DNA of 64,000 nt, from contig DASZJL010000022.1 of assembly GCA_035948135.1 (NCBI GenBank), positions 1-64,000 on the forward strand. The letters run 5' to 3'. The stretch's first letter is position 1. The number at the start of each line of letters is the position of its first letter. The translations under genes and the position numbers were made by a program. Of this stretch, positions 1 through 7,690 are shown piece by piece. The notes beneath the pieces are model-generated. The model was given only the letters and a program-made list of their open reading frames with translations. It was not told the origin of the DNA and did no database searches. The stretch comes from CADDZP01 sp035948135. GTDB taxonomy: Bacteria > Actinomycetota > Acidimicrobiia > Acidimicrobiales > AC-14.

Positions 1-1028
1 CTGCCGAACACGTCGTGCTCCGCCGTCTCGAGCCCGAGGGCGCTCCGGCGTTCGCTCCTGCCCGACTTGCTTCCTTCGTCCCAGCGGTCGAAGCCGGCGG
101 CGATGACCGTCACGCGCACCTCGTCGCCCATGGTGTCGTCGATGACGGCGCCGAAGATGATGTTGGCGTCGGGGTGGGCCACACCGCGGATGATCTCGGC
201 CGCCTCGTTGACCTCGAAGAGCCCCAGGTCGCTCCCGCCCGAGATGTTGAGCAGGATGCCGCGAGCGCCCTCGATGGACGCCTCGAGGAGGGGGCTGGAG
301 ATGGCGGCGCGGGCCGCGTTGAGGGCCCGGCCTTCGCCGGACGCGTAACCGATGCCCATCAGCGACGAGCCCGCGTTGGTCATGATCATCTTCACGTCGG
401 CGAAGTCGGTGTTGATGAGGCCCGGCGTTGTGATCAGGTCGGTGATGCCCTGCACGCCCTGCAGGAGCACCTCGTCGGCCATCTTGAATGCGTTGAGCAC
501 CGACGTCTTGTCGTTGGAGACCGACAGCAGCCGGTCGTTGGGGATGACGATCAGGGTGTCGACCTTGTCGCGCAGCTTCACGATGCCCTGCTCGGCCTGC
601 ACCGAGCGGCGCCGGCCCTCGAAGGAGAACGGGCGGGTGACCACGCCGATCGTGAGGGCGCCCAACGACTTCGCCACCTCGGCGATCACCGGGGCGCCAC
701 CGGTACCGGTGCCGCCGCCCTTGCCGGCGGTGATGAACACCATGTCGGCGCCCTTGAGGACCTCTTCGATCTCGTCGCGGTGGGCCTCGGCGGCCTGCTC
801 GCCGACCTCGGGGTCGCTGCCGGCGCCGAGGCCGCGCGTGAGCTCCCGGCCGATGTCGAGCTTGACGTCGGCGTCGCTCATCAACAGGGCCTGCGCGTCG
901 GTGTTCACGGCGATGAACTCGACGCCCTTGAGCCCGGCGTCGATCATGCGGTTGACGGCGTTGACGCCGCCCCCGCCGATACCGACGACCTTGATGACGG
1001 CTAGATAGTTCTGCGGTACGCCCACCAT
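1..1028 (-). CDS. ftsZ: Cell division protein FtsZ (C-terminal end cut by window edge)
   Basis: FtsZ is the tubulin-like GTPase that polymerises into the cytokinetic Z ring. The visible 342 residues start MVGVPQNYLAVIKVVGIGGG and contain the nucleotide-binding GGGTGTG signature near residues 103-109. Only the C-terminal linker and conserved tail should be missing, because the last visible residues (EHDVFG) lie past the GTPase core. The ATG at 1028 has a G-rich Shine-Dalgarno sequence about 8 bases upstream. It is the last gene of the murC-murB-ftsQ-ftsZ block, 163 bases after ftsQ, with no ftsA between, as is usual in Actinobacteria. The gap holds a promoter-like region and a palindrome. Confidence 0.98.
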   Translation of the reverse strand, partial: MVGVPQNYLAVIKVVGIGGGGVNAVNRMIDAGLKGVEFIAVNTDAQALLMSDADVKLDIGRELTRGLGAGSDPEVGEQAAEAHRDEIEEVLKGADMVFITAGKGGGTGTGGAPVIAEVAKSLGALTIGVVTRPFSFEGRRRSVQAEQGIVKLRDKVDTLIVIPNDRLLSVSNDKTSVLNAFKMADEVLLQGVQGITDLITTPGLINTDFADVKMIMTNAGSSLMGIGYASGEGRALNAARAAISSPLLEASIEGARGILLNISGGSDLGLFEVNEAAEIIRGVAHPDANIIFGAVIDDTMGDEVRVTVIAAGFDRWDEGSKSGRSERRSALGLETAEHDVFG

Positions 1029-1107
1029 GGGAACTCTCCCCTCGGGAAACTCGCTCAGCAGAGCTCTTTCACCTCACCGCTCGTTCCACTTCAACCACAG
1101 CGACCTC

Positions 1108-1138
1108 AACCTCAACTTGAGGTTCAGAGTTATGTCAA
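1108..1138 (-). promoter_or_regulatory. ftsZ upstream region: TTGACA box and 17-bp palindrome
   Basis: Positions 1108-1124 form a perfect inverted repeat, AACCTCAA-C-TTGAGGTT. Eight bases upstream in the sense of ftsZ (1133-1138) is a perfect TTGACA on the minus strand. No clear -10 element follows at 17 bases; a 19-base spacer would put GAGGTT there. A palindrome inside a long spacer is the layout of MerR-family operators. In Corynebacterium a MerR-type regulator, FtsR, activates ftsZ, so an FtsR-like protein is a candidate ligand (inference). The inverted repeat itself is certain. Confidence 0.55.
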
Positions 1139-1191
1139 CCTCTGCTGGCGGTTGAGACGCTACCGGTCCACGCTCGGAGGAGTCAAGCACG

Positions 1192-1998
1192 TCACCCACG
1201 GGTGATCGCCGGGCTCGCAGGGACGCGGACGTCGAGCACCGCCAAGCGCGTGAGGTCGACCTGGGCCAACACGGTTTGGGTCGCCAGCATCTTCTCGGCC
1301 AGCTGATCGGGTGGCCCCAGGCGCACGATCCCGGCCGGCTTCAGGCTCAGCTCCACCTGCCCGGCGTCGGCCGCCACCACGCCCGCCACCCGCTGCGCAA
1401 CCTGCGGCGGCATCGCCTGCGCCACCGCCAGGAGCTCGGACGCACGGCCGCCGATACGGCTGAGTACCGGGCCGGCGGGCGGCAGTCCGGACAGGACCGG
1501 GAGTCCCGCCGGGGCCACCGGCCCGATGGCCAGTACCCGGCCCGAGCGGTCGACGACGGCCACGCCCGCCTTGTCGGCCACTGCCGCCACCGGCACCCGT
1601 TCGACGACGTCGATGGTGACCGTGGCCGGCCAGTGGCGCTCGACGTGGGCCCGCAGAATCCAGGGGGTGGAGCGCAGGCGGGCGGCCGCGCCCCCCGCGT
1701 CGACGTCGAGCATCGCCATCCCGGTGTGGATGCCCGACGCCGTCACGATGTCGGCCGGCGCGGTGCGGACGGTGCCCGTGACCCGCACGTGGTCGACGTC
1801 GAGGAACGGCGAGCGGCTGAGGCCCCACGCCAGGAGGGCGACGAGAAAGAAGGCGGCGAGAATCAACAACACCCGAAGGCGGCGCCGTCCTTCGACGCGG
1901 CGCACTTCGATGAGGCGCTGGCGGAAGCGCGGGTCGATGGGCCTGGTCTTGGCCTCTGCCTCGGGCGGGCGCGGCGGGGCGGTCGGCGGTGTGGTCAC
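1192..1998 (-). CDS. ftsQ: Cell division protein FtsQ (DivIB family)
   Basis: FtsQ is a bitopic membrane protein that links the Z ring to the septal peptidoglycan synthases. The 268 residues show a basic, proline-rich cytoplasmic N terminus, one transmembrane helix around residues 42-60 (LRVLLILAAFFLVALLAWGL), a POTRA domain beginning SPFLDVDHVRVTGT, and then the FtsQ/DivIB domain. The size matches actinobacterial FtsQ. The start overlaps the murB stop by 4 bases, so translation is probably coupled. It lies between murB and ftsZ as expected. Confidence 0.95.
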   Translation of the reverse strand: MTTPPTAPPRPPEAEAKTRPIDPRFRQRLIEVRRVEGRRRLRVLLILAAFFLVALLAWGLSRSPFLDVDHVRVTGTVRTAPADIVTASGIHTGMAMLDVDAGGAAARLRSTPWILRAHVERHWPATVTIDVVERVPVAAVADKAGVAVVDRSGRVLAIGPVAPAGLPVLSGLPPAGPVLSRIGGRASELLAVAQAMPPQVAQRVAGVVAADAGQVELSLKPAGIVRLGPPDQLAEKMLATQTVLAQVDLTRLAVLDVRVPASPAITRG

Positions 1999-2915
1999 CG
2001 GTTGCCCTCGTGGCCTGCGAACCCGACGAGTTGCAGCTCGGGCTCCAGCCGCACTCCCATGCGTTCCTCCACCATTCGCTGCACCTCCTCGATCAGCGCC
2101 AGCACATCGTCGGCCGAACCACCTTCATCTCCCTGAAAGAAGTTCGCATGCTTGGGCGACACGTGCGCGGACCCCACCCGATGGCCCTTGAGCCCGGCGG
2201 CGTCGATGAGGCGACCGGCGCTGTCGTCGGGGGGGTTCGTGAACACCGACCCGGCGTTCGAACCGCCCGGCTGGTTCTCCCGCCGCCAGCGCACGATGTC
2301 GGCGATCTGGGCTTCCGACTCGGCGCGATCGCCCGGGCGCAACGCGAACGTGGCCCGTAGGACGGCGTCGTGGCTGCGGACGGCCGAGGTTCGGTACCCG
2401 AAGGCGAGGTCGTCCTTGACGACTTCGTGGTCGTCGCCGCTGGCGAGGTCGACGATGCGGCAGTGCACGAGCGTTTCGCGCACATCGGAGCCGTGGCCGC
2501 CGGCGTTCATGCGCACCGCCCCGCCCACCGATCCGGGGACGCCGACTGCCCACTCGAGCCCTGTCAGCCCGGCGGCCGCGGTACGTCGGGCCAGGACGGG
2601 GAGGCTCACGGCCCCGCCCGCCCGCACCTCGGTGGCGGCCAGTTCCAACTGTCCGAACACGCCGCCCAGTGTGACGGCCAGGCCGGGAAAACCTGCGTCA
2701 GCCACGAGGAGGTTCGACCCCCGGCCGATGAGAAGGACCGGCACGCCCGTGGTCGACACCGCGGCGGTGACGGCCCGGACGTCGTCGTCGTTCGTGAGTT
2801 CGGTCAGCAGCGCGGCGGGGCCACCGACTCGGTACGTCGTCAGCGGTCCGATGGGGACGCCGCGTTTGGCTCGGTCGCCGAGGAGGCGCGCCGCCGCCTC
2901 GACTCGGTCCTCCAT
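1995..2915 (-). CDS. murB: UDP-N-acetylenolpyruvoylglucosamine reductase MurB
   Basis: MurB is the FAD enzyme that reduces UDP-GlcNAc-enolpyruvate to UDP-MurNAc with NADPH in the cytoplasm. The 306 residues carry the FAD-domain motifs YRVGGPA and GRGSNLL, the VPGSVGGAV loop, the catalytic-serine segment NAGSVFTNP, and the C-terminal HVSPKHANFF motif. Its ATG shares one base with the murC stop (TGATG), and its stop overlaps ftsQ by 4 bases, so it sits in a tightly coupled operon. Length is normal for the family. Confidence 0.97.
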   Translation of the reverse strand: MEDRVEAAARLLGDRAKRGVPIGPLTTYRVGGPAALLTELTNDDDVRAVTAAVSTTGVPVLLIGRGSNLLVADAGFPGLAVTLGGVFGQLELAATEVRAGGAVSLPVLARRTAAAGLTGLEWAVGVPGSVGGAVRMNAGGHGSDVRETLVHCRIVDLASGDDHEVVKDDLAFGYRTSAVRSHDAVLRATFALRPGDRAESEAQIADIVRWRRENQPGGSNAGSVFTNPPDDSAGRLIDAAGLKGHRVGSAHVSPKHANFFQGDEGGSADDVLALIEEVQRMVEERMGVRLEPELQLVGFAGHEGNR

Positions 2916-4312
2916 CAGCCCGCCATGGCGGCCGGCGCGTCGTGCAGGAGCTCGTGGGTGACCGACGTGACGTCACCGGCGCCCAACACGAGGCACAGGT
3001 CGCCCGGCTTCAGCATGCGGCGGACGTAGGCAACCAGCGGCTCCCGGCGGGGGAAGTATGCGACCCGGCTCATGGGATGGGCGTCGAGCACGGCGTTCAC
3101 GATGAGCTTGCCCGAGACGCCGGGTCGGGGGGCCTCGCCCGCGGGGTAGACGTCGGTCACGACGAGGACGTCAGCGTCGACAAAGGCGTCGGCGAAGTCG
3201 GGCGCCAGCGCCTGGGTACGGCTGTAGCGGTGGGGCTGGAAGACACACACCACTCTCCTCCATCCGCCGTCCGCGGCTGTCGCCAGCGCCGCCTTCACCT
3301 CCGTGGGCAGATGCGCGTAGTCGTCGACGAAGGTCACGCCACCACGCTCCCCGCGGAACTGGAAGCGGCGTGCGACGCCGCCGTAGTGGCTCAGGGCTCG
3401 TGCCACGGCGTCGAAGGGAGCGCCGATCTCGAGGGCGGTCACGGCCGCGCCCGTAGCGTTTCGGGCGTTGTGCAGCCCGGGGACCGGAAGCCGGAGCCGG
3501 CCGATGACCGTGTCACCGCGCACCAACGTGAACGCCGTGCCCTCGCGGCCGCTCTCCAGGTCGACGATGCGGTAGTCGGCGCCGTGGGCGGTGCCGTAGG
3601 TGACGGCGCCGTGTTTGCGTCCCAAGCGGTCCGCCACGAAGTCGTCGGCACTCGTCACCTTGACGCCGGGCGTCTGAGCCAGGAAGCGGTCGAAGGCGCC
3701 GACCATGCCGTCGACGCCGCCGTAGTGCTCGAGGTGATCGGGCTCCACACTGGTCACGATGGCGGCCTCGGCGCCGAGCTCGAGGAACGTGCCGTCGCTC
3801 TCGTCGGCTTCGACGACGAGCCACTCCCCCGCGTCCCACGCCGCTCCGGTGCCGATCTCGTTCAGCTCGCCTCCCACGATGAACGACGGGCGCACCCCCG
3901 CTTCCACGAGGATCAGGGCGAGCATCGATGACGTCGTGGTCTTGCCGTGCGTGCCCGCGACGGCGATCGAACGCCGCGTCGCGACGATCGCCGTGAGGAC
4001 CTCGGCGCGGCTCAGCACGGCCGTTCCCGCCTCGCGCGCGGCGCGCACCTCCGGGTCGCGGGCCGGGACGGCGGTGGAGATAGCGACGGCGTCAACGCCG
4101 GCCACGAGCGAAGGATCGTGGCCCACGTGCACGCGGACGCCGAGACCGCGAAGGCGCTCGAGATTGGCCGACGGCTTCAGGTCGCTGCCCGAAACCGTGT
4201 GACCCATGCGCGCCAGTACATCGGCAATGGCGCTCATCCCGGCACCGCCCGCGCCGACGACGTGAATGCGTTGGGGAACCCGTAAGTCCAGGACGGGGCA
4301 CGATACCCTCAC
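2915..4312 (-). CDS. murC: UDP-N-acetylmuramate--L-alanine ligase MurC
   Basis: MurC adds L-Ala to UDP-MurNAc, the first Mur ligase step. Motifs are the N-terminal Rossmann loop HVVGAGGAGMSAIADVL, the ATP-binding GTHGKTTTSSM and the EADESDGTF segment. The GTG at 4312 gives 465 residues, the usual size; the frame stays open upstream, but that part has no Mur homology and would run into murG. Only three bases separate this start from the divergent murG start at 4316, so the promoter or leader of each gene must lie inside the other. It heads the murC-murB-ftsQ-ftsZ block. Confidence 0.95.
   Translation of the reverse strand: MRVSCPVLDLRVPQRIHVVGAGGAGMSAIADVLARMGHTVSGSDLKPSANLERLRGLGVRVHVGHDPSLVAGVDAVAISTAVPARDPEVRAAREAGTAVLSRAEVLTAIVATRRSIAVAGTHGKTTTSSMLALILVEAGVRPSFIVGGELNEIGTGAAWDAGEWLVVEADESDGTFLELGAEAAIVTSVEPDHLEHYGGVDGMVGAFDRFLAQTPGVKVTSADDFVADRLGRKHGAVTYGTAHGADYRIVDLESGREGTAFTLVRGDTVIGRLRLPVPGLHNARNATGAAVTALEIGAPFDAVARALSHYGGVARRFQFRGERGGVTFVDDYAHLPTEVKAALATAADGGWRRVVCVFQPHRYSRTQALAPDFADAFVDADVLVVTDVYPAGEAPRPGVSGKLIVNAVLDAHPMSRVAYFPRREPLVAYVRRMLKPGDLCLVLGAGDVTSVTHELLHDAPAAMAG
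4304..4309 (+). promoter_or_regulatory. -10 element of murG
   Basis: TACCCT (TAnnnT) ends 6 bases before the murG GTG, which predicts transcription starting at or next to the start codon. No Shine-Dalgarno sequence is present. Confidence 0.6.
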
Positions 4313-4315
4313 GGG

Positions 4316-5440
4316 GTGTCGGCGCCCTCGATACTCATCGGCGCGGGCGGCACCGGCGGCCACATCTTCCCTGGTCTTGCGCTGGCGTCGGCGCTTCGCC
4401 GTCAGGAGCCCGCGGCCAGGATTGGCTTCGTCGGTACTCCGCGGGGGCTCGAGGGGCGCATCATCCCGGGCGCCGGCTACCCCCTGCACCTGCTCGACAT
4501 GGTGCCGTTCGCGGGGGCCCGTCGCGCGCTGGTGCCCGCCGCCTTCACCCGAGCCACGTTGCAGGCCCGACGCCTGCTGCGACGCGAAGACGCGTCGGTG
4601 GCGGTCGGCATGGGTGGATACGCGAGCATCCCGCTGGTCGCGGGCGCACGATTCTCTGGGGTGCCGTCACTCGTGCACGAGTCGGGCGCTATCCCCGGCC
4701 GGGCCAACGTGCTCGCCGCCCGCTTCACCAAGAACGTGGCGCTCGCTTTCGAGCGGGCCGCGCCGTCGTTCCCGGGGCCCACACGGGTCGTCGGCATGCC
4801 GTTGAGCGCGGAGATCGAGCACTTCGACCGCGATGGGCTTCGAGCGGCGGCGCGCTCAGCCTTCGACCTTCCCGCCGACGCTGAGGTGCTGCTTGTCATC
4901 GGCGGCAGCCAGGGGGCCACCACGTTGAACCGGGCCGCCGTCGGGCTGGCTGCGGAGTGGCGTGCGCGTCCTGGGCGCTTCATTCTGCTGAAGACGGGCG
5001 CCGCCGACCTGGCGGGCATCCAGGCCGACCTCCAGGCGGCCGGCGCCGCCCACGTCGTCCGCGCCGTGTCGTTCTTCGAACGCATGGACCACGCCTATGC
5101 AGCCGCGGACTTGGCATTGACACGCGCGGGTGCCGGCACGGTCGCCGAGCTGGGCGCGACCGGACTGCCCGCCGTCCTCGTCCCCTATCCCTATGCGCCT
5201 CACGACCACCAGGCCGTCAACGCGTCCGTTCTCGTGGATGTCGGCGCCGCCCTGATGGTCCGAAATCCGCAGGCGACGGCCGAGAACCTGGCCCCCACGC
5301 TCGACGAACTGTTGGCCGATCCCGAGCGCCGCGCGGCAATGGCGTCAGCGGGACGCAGCGTGGCCCGCCCACACGCAGCCGACGAGCTGGCGTCGTGGGT
5401 GCTCGAGCTGGCCGACGCCCGGACGTCTGTCGGGGGGTAG
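4316..5440 (+). CDS. murG: MurG, lipid II-forming GlcNAc transferase
   Basis: MurG is a GT28 enzyme that transfers GlcNAc from UDP-GlcNAc to lipid I at the inner face of the membrane, making lipid II. The 374 residues show the N-terminal GAGGTGGHIFPGLALA loop (residues 9-24), a mid-protein VIGGSQGATTLN sugar-nucleotide motif, and the C-terminal donor-binding TRAGAGTVAELGA. The start is GTG. In most bacteria murG follows ftsW on the same strand; here it is detached, inverted and followed by ptmE-like and legB-like genes. A TAnnnT box 6 bases upstream suggests its own leaderless promoter. Confidence 0.96.
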   Translation: MSAPSILIGAGGTGGHIFPGLALASALRRQEPAARIGFVGTPRGLEGRIIPGAGYPLHLLDMVPFAGARRALVPAAFTRATLQARRLLRREDASVAVGMGGYASIPLVAGARFSGVPSLVHESGAIPGRANVLAARFTKNVALAFERAAPSFPGPTRVVGMPLSAEIEHFDRDGLRAAARSAFDLPADAEVLLVIGGSQGATTLNRAAVGLAAEWRARPGRFILLKTGAADLAGIQADLQAAGAAHVVRAVSFFERMDHAYAAADLALTRAGAGTVAELGATGLPAVLVPYPYAPHDHQAVNASVLVDVGAALMVRNPQATAENLAPTLDELLADPERRAAMASAGRSVARPHAADELASWVLELADARTSVGG

Positions 5441-5444
5441 CGCC

Positions 5445-6488
5445 ATCGCCGACCCCCGCCCCTTCGTCCTCAAGCCCGACGCCACGGTCGGCGACATCCT
5501 CGAGCAGGTGCGCGAGACCGGCTTCGGCGTCGTCCTCGGTAACGACGGCGAGGTGCTCGGCACCGTCGACGACGGCGCCGTGCGCCGCGCCGCCCTGAAG
5601 CACGCGTCGCTCGACCTGCCCGTCACGACGGTGATGTCCGGCCGGCCGTTGGTGGCCGACGCGGGCGACGGCGATCAGCGCGCCGCCGACCTGCTCCGGG
5701 CGTACCGGGTGCGGGCGGTGCCCGTCGTCAAGAGCGGGCGCCTCGTTGAGGTGCGGACGCTCGACGAGGTGCCCGAGGCCGGGCCGGGCCGCGCCATCGC
5801 GGTCGTCATGGTCGGCGGTCGGGGCGAGCGGTTGAAGCCGCTGACCGACAAGGTGCCCAAGCCGTTGTTGCGGATTGGGCCGTCGTCCATCGTCGAGCGG
5901 CTGATCTCGTCTTTGGCGAGCGCCGGCGTCTCCGAGGTGTATCTGGCCGTGAACTACAAGGCCGACGACTTCGACAAGCGCTTGGGCGACGGCTCGCAGT
6001 TGGGTGTGCACCTGCAGTACATGCGCGAACGAGAGCCGTTGCACACGGCGGGGGCACTCTCGATGCTGCCGGTCGTGCCGTCTGGGCCGGTGATCGTCAC
6101 CAATGGCGACCTCGTGACCGACCTCGATTTCGCGCGTCTCCTCGACTACCACTGGCACCACGGCGGTGCGATCACCGTCGCCGGCGTCGAGCACCGCACC
6201 CAGATTCCCTACGGCGTGTTGCGGTCGGTGGAGCATCACCTGTTGGAGATCGACGAGAAGCCGGAGCGCCGTGACTTCGTGAGCGCCGGGATCTACGCCA
6301 TGCAGCCCGAGGTGCTCCGCTTCATCCCGCCCGAGACGCGGATGGGCATGCCTGACCTGATCGCCGACGTGCTGGACGAGGGACTGCCCGTGCACGTCTT
6401 CCCCATCCTCGAGCGCTGGTTCGACATCGGGAGCCCCGAAGAGTTCGAGCACGTGCTCCTGCAATTCGCAACTGGAGACCAAGAGTGA
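5445..6488 (+). CDS. CBS-domain sugar-1-phosphate nucleotidyltransferase (PtmE-like)
   Basis: A CBS-domain pair occupies about residues 8-110 and is followed by a nucleotidyltransferase of the GlmU/RmlA fold. That part shows GGRGERLKPLT (a variant of GGxGTRLxPLT), the metal-binding TNGD segment and a C-terminal GIYAMQPEVL. This domain order is that of PtmE, which makes GDP-glucosamine for legionaminic acid; the adjacent legB-like gene supports the link, but the substrate is inference. CBS homology begins before the first ordinary start, GTG 5508. Upstream no ATG, GTG or TTG occurs in frame far back into murG. I therefore placed the start at ATC 5445, seven bases after a G6 run. A +1 shift from murG or a sequence error is also possible. 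The stop overlaps legB by 4 bases. Confidence 0.8.
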   Translation: MADPRPFVLKPDATVGDILEQVRETGFGVVLGNDGEVLGTVDDGAVRRAALKHASLDLPVTTVMSGRPLVADAGDGDQRAADLLRAYRVRAVPVVKSGRLVEVRTLDEVPEAGPGRAIAVVMVGGRGERLKPLTDKVPKPLLRIGPSSIVERLISSLASAGVSEVYLAVNYKADDFDKRLGDGSQLGVHLQYMREREPLHTAGALSMLPVVPSGPVIVTNGDLVTDLDFARLLDYHWHHGGAITVAGVEHRTQIPYGVLRSVEHHLLEIDEKPERRDFVSAGIYAMQPEVLRFIPPETRMGMPDLIADVLDEGLPVHVFPILERWFDIGSPEEFEHVLLQFATGDQE

Positions 6489-7468
6489 CTTCGTGGAGTG
6501 GCCGCCGGGTGTTCGTCACGGGCGGCGAAGGGTTCATCGGCAGCCACCTGGTCGAACGGCTGCTCCGTGAGGGCGCGGATGTGCGGACGCTCGTGCACTA
6601 CTCGCCCTCGGGGCGGGTCGGCTGGCTCGAGGGTCTGCAGGACGACGTCGACATTGTGCAGGGCGACGTCCGCGACGGGTCCCGAGTGCGACGCGTGGTC
6701 GAAGGTCGGGAGGTCGTGTTCCACCTGGCCGCCCTGATCGGTATCCCCTATTCGTACGACGCGCCCGAGAGCTACGTGCAGACAAACATCGTCGGCACCC
6801 AGAACGTCTTGGACGCGTGCCGTTCCGCGGGCGTCGACCGTCTCGTGCATACGTCCACCAGCGAGGTGTACGGCACGGCTCGGTACGTCCCCATCGACGA
6901 GGCCCATCCGCTGCAGCCCCAGTCGCCGTACTCGGCTTCCAAGATCGGGGCCGACATGATGGCGCTGAGCCACTACAACGCCTTTGAGCTGCCGGTGGCG
7001 ATCGTCCGACCGTTCAACACCTACGGCCCGCGGCAGTCGACCCGTGCGGTCATCCCGACGATCCTCGCCCAGCTCATCGGCGGCGTCGACAAGCTGCACC
7101 TGGGGTCGACCTCGCCCACCCGCGACTTCAACTTCGTCGAAGACACGGCCGCCGGCTTCATGGCCGTCGCCGCGTCAGAGCAGGCGCTGGGCAACGTCGT
7201 CAACGTCGGCTCGGGCCGCGAGATCTCCATCGGCGACCTGGTGAAACTCCTGATCTCGATCGTCGGCCGCGACGTCGAGGTCGTCACCGACGACGAGCGG
7301 CTGCGTCCGAGCGGCAGCGAGGTCGAGCGCCTGCTCTGCGACAACACGCGAGCTCGTGAGTGGGCGGGCTGGAAGCCCGAGGTGCCTCTGGAAGAAGGCC
7401 TGCGCCGGACGGCCGAGTGGGTCGAGGGCAACCTCTCGTCATTGAGGGTGCGCGGCTACCACGTCTGA
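6485..7468 (+). CDS. NAD-dependent sugar-nucleotide 4,6-dehydratase (LegB-like)
   Basis: An extended SDR of 327 residues. It has the NAD loop TGGEGFIGS (12-20), the active-site region STSEVYG (124-130) and the catalytic YSASK (Tyr149, Lys153). Whole-length features such as AALIGIPYSY, RPFNTYGPRQS and SPTRDFNFVEDT match, from memory, LegB, the GDP-GlcNAc 4,6-dehydratase of the legionaminic acid pathway, better than they match GDP-mannose or dTDP-glucose dehydratases. The ATGA overlap with the PtmE-like gene indicates co-translation. The later pathway genes (aminotransferase, epimerase, NeuB-like synthase, CMP transferase) are not in this window, so the final product is unknown. Confidence 0.85.
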   Translation: MTSWSGRRVFVTGGEGFIGSHLVERLLREGADVRTLVHYSPSGRVGWLEGLQDDVDIVQGDVRDGSRVRRVVEGREVVFHLAALIGIPYSYDAPESYVQTNIVGTQNVLDACRSAGVDRLVHTSTSEVYGTARYVPIDEAHPLQPQSPYSASKIGADMMALSHYNAFELPVAIVRPFNTYGPRQSTRAVIPTILAQLIGGVDKLHLGSTSPTRDFNFVEDTAAGFMAVAASEQALGNVVNVGSGREISIGDLVKLLISIVGRDVEVVTDDERLRPSGSEVERLLCDNTRAREWAGWKPEVPLEEGLRRTAEWVEGNLSSLRVRGYHV

Positions 7469-7478
7469 CGGCGACGCC

Positions 7479-7690
7479 TCACGACACTTGGAGGCGTCCC
7501 GCCCCGAACGCAGCCATGAGGGCGGCGGCGACCTCCTGCGGCGCGCCATTGGCGTCGATGACACTCGCTTCGTACCGGCCGAGGTCGGCGAAGCGGGCGT
7601 GGAGCTGGGCCCAGGCGTCGACGTTCTCGGGATCACTTGCTCGCCGCTGTTGCACGCGGGTCGTTGCAGGACCGGTTGCCGTCTCGCCCG
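7479..7690 (-). pseudogene. C-terminal remnant, possibly of a P-loop phosphotransferase
   Basis: The minus frame ending at the TGA at 7479-7481 reads as a natural C terminus: RRASDPENVDAWAQLHARF, then YEASVIDANGAPQEVAAAL. This resembles the tail of AAA_33 or thymidylate-kinase-like proteins, where Asp-Asn precedes the final helix. No Walker A motif or full-length ORF precedes it; upstream the frame runs into the SDR gene at 7691. A GTG at 7655 could give a 58-residue product. I read it as the 3' stub of a broken kinase gene. The identity is uncertain, and it may simply be a small ORF. Confidence 0.35.

Noticed and set aside
15..1004. Long plus-strand open frames opposite ftsZ and ftsQ
   Set aside because: They are antisense shadows created by high third-position G+C; translations are His/Arg/Asp-rich without any family motif, and ftsZ on the minus strand explains the DNA.
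5217..6482. 421-codon minus-strand frame opposite the PtmE-like gene
   Set aside because: It is a shadow; the plus-strand protein has CBS and nucleotidyltransferase motifs throughout.
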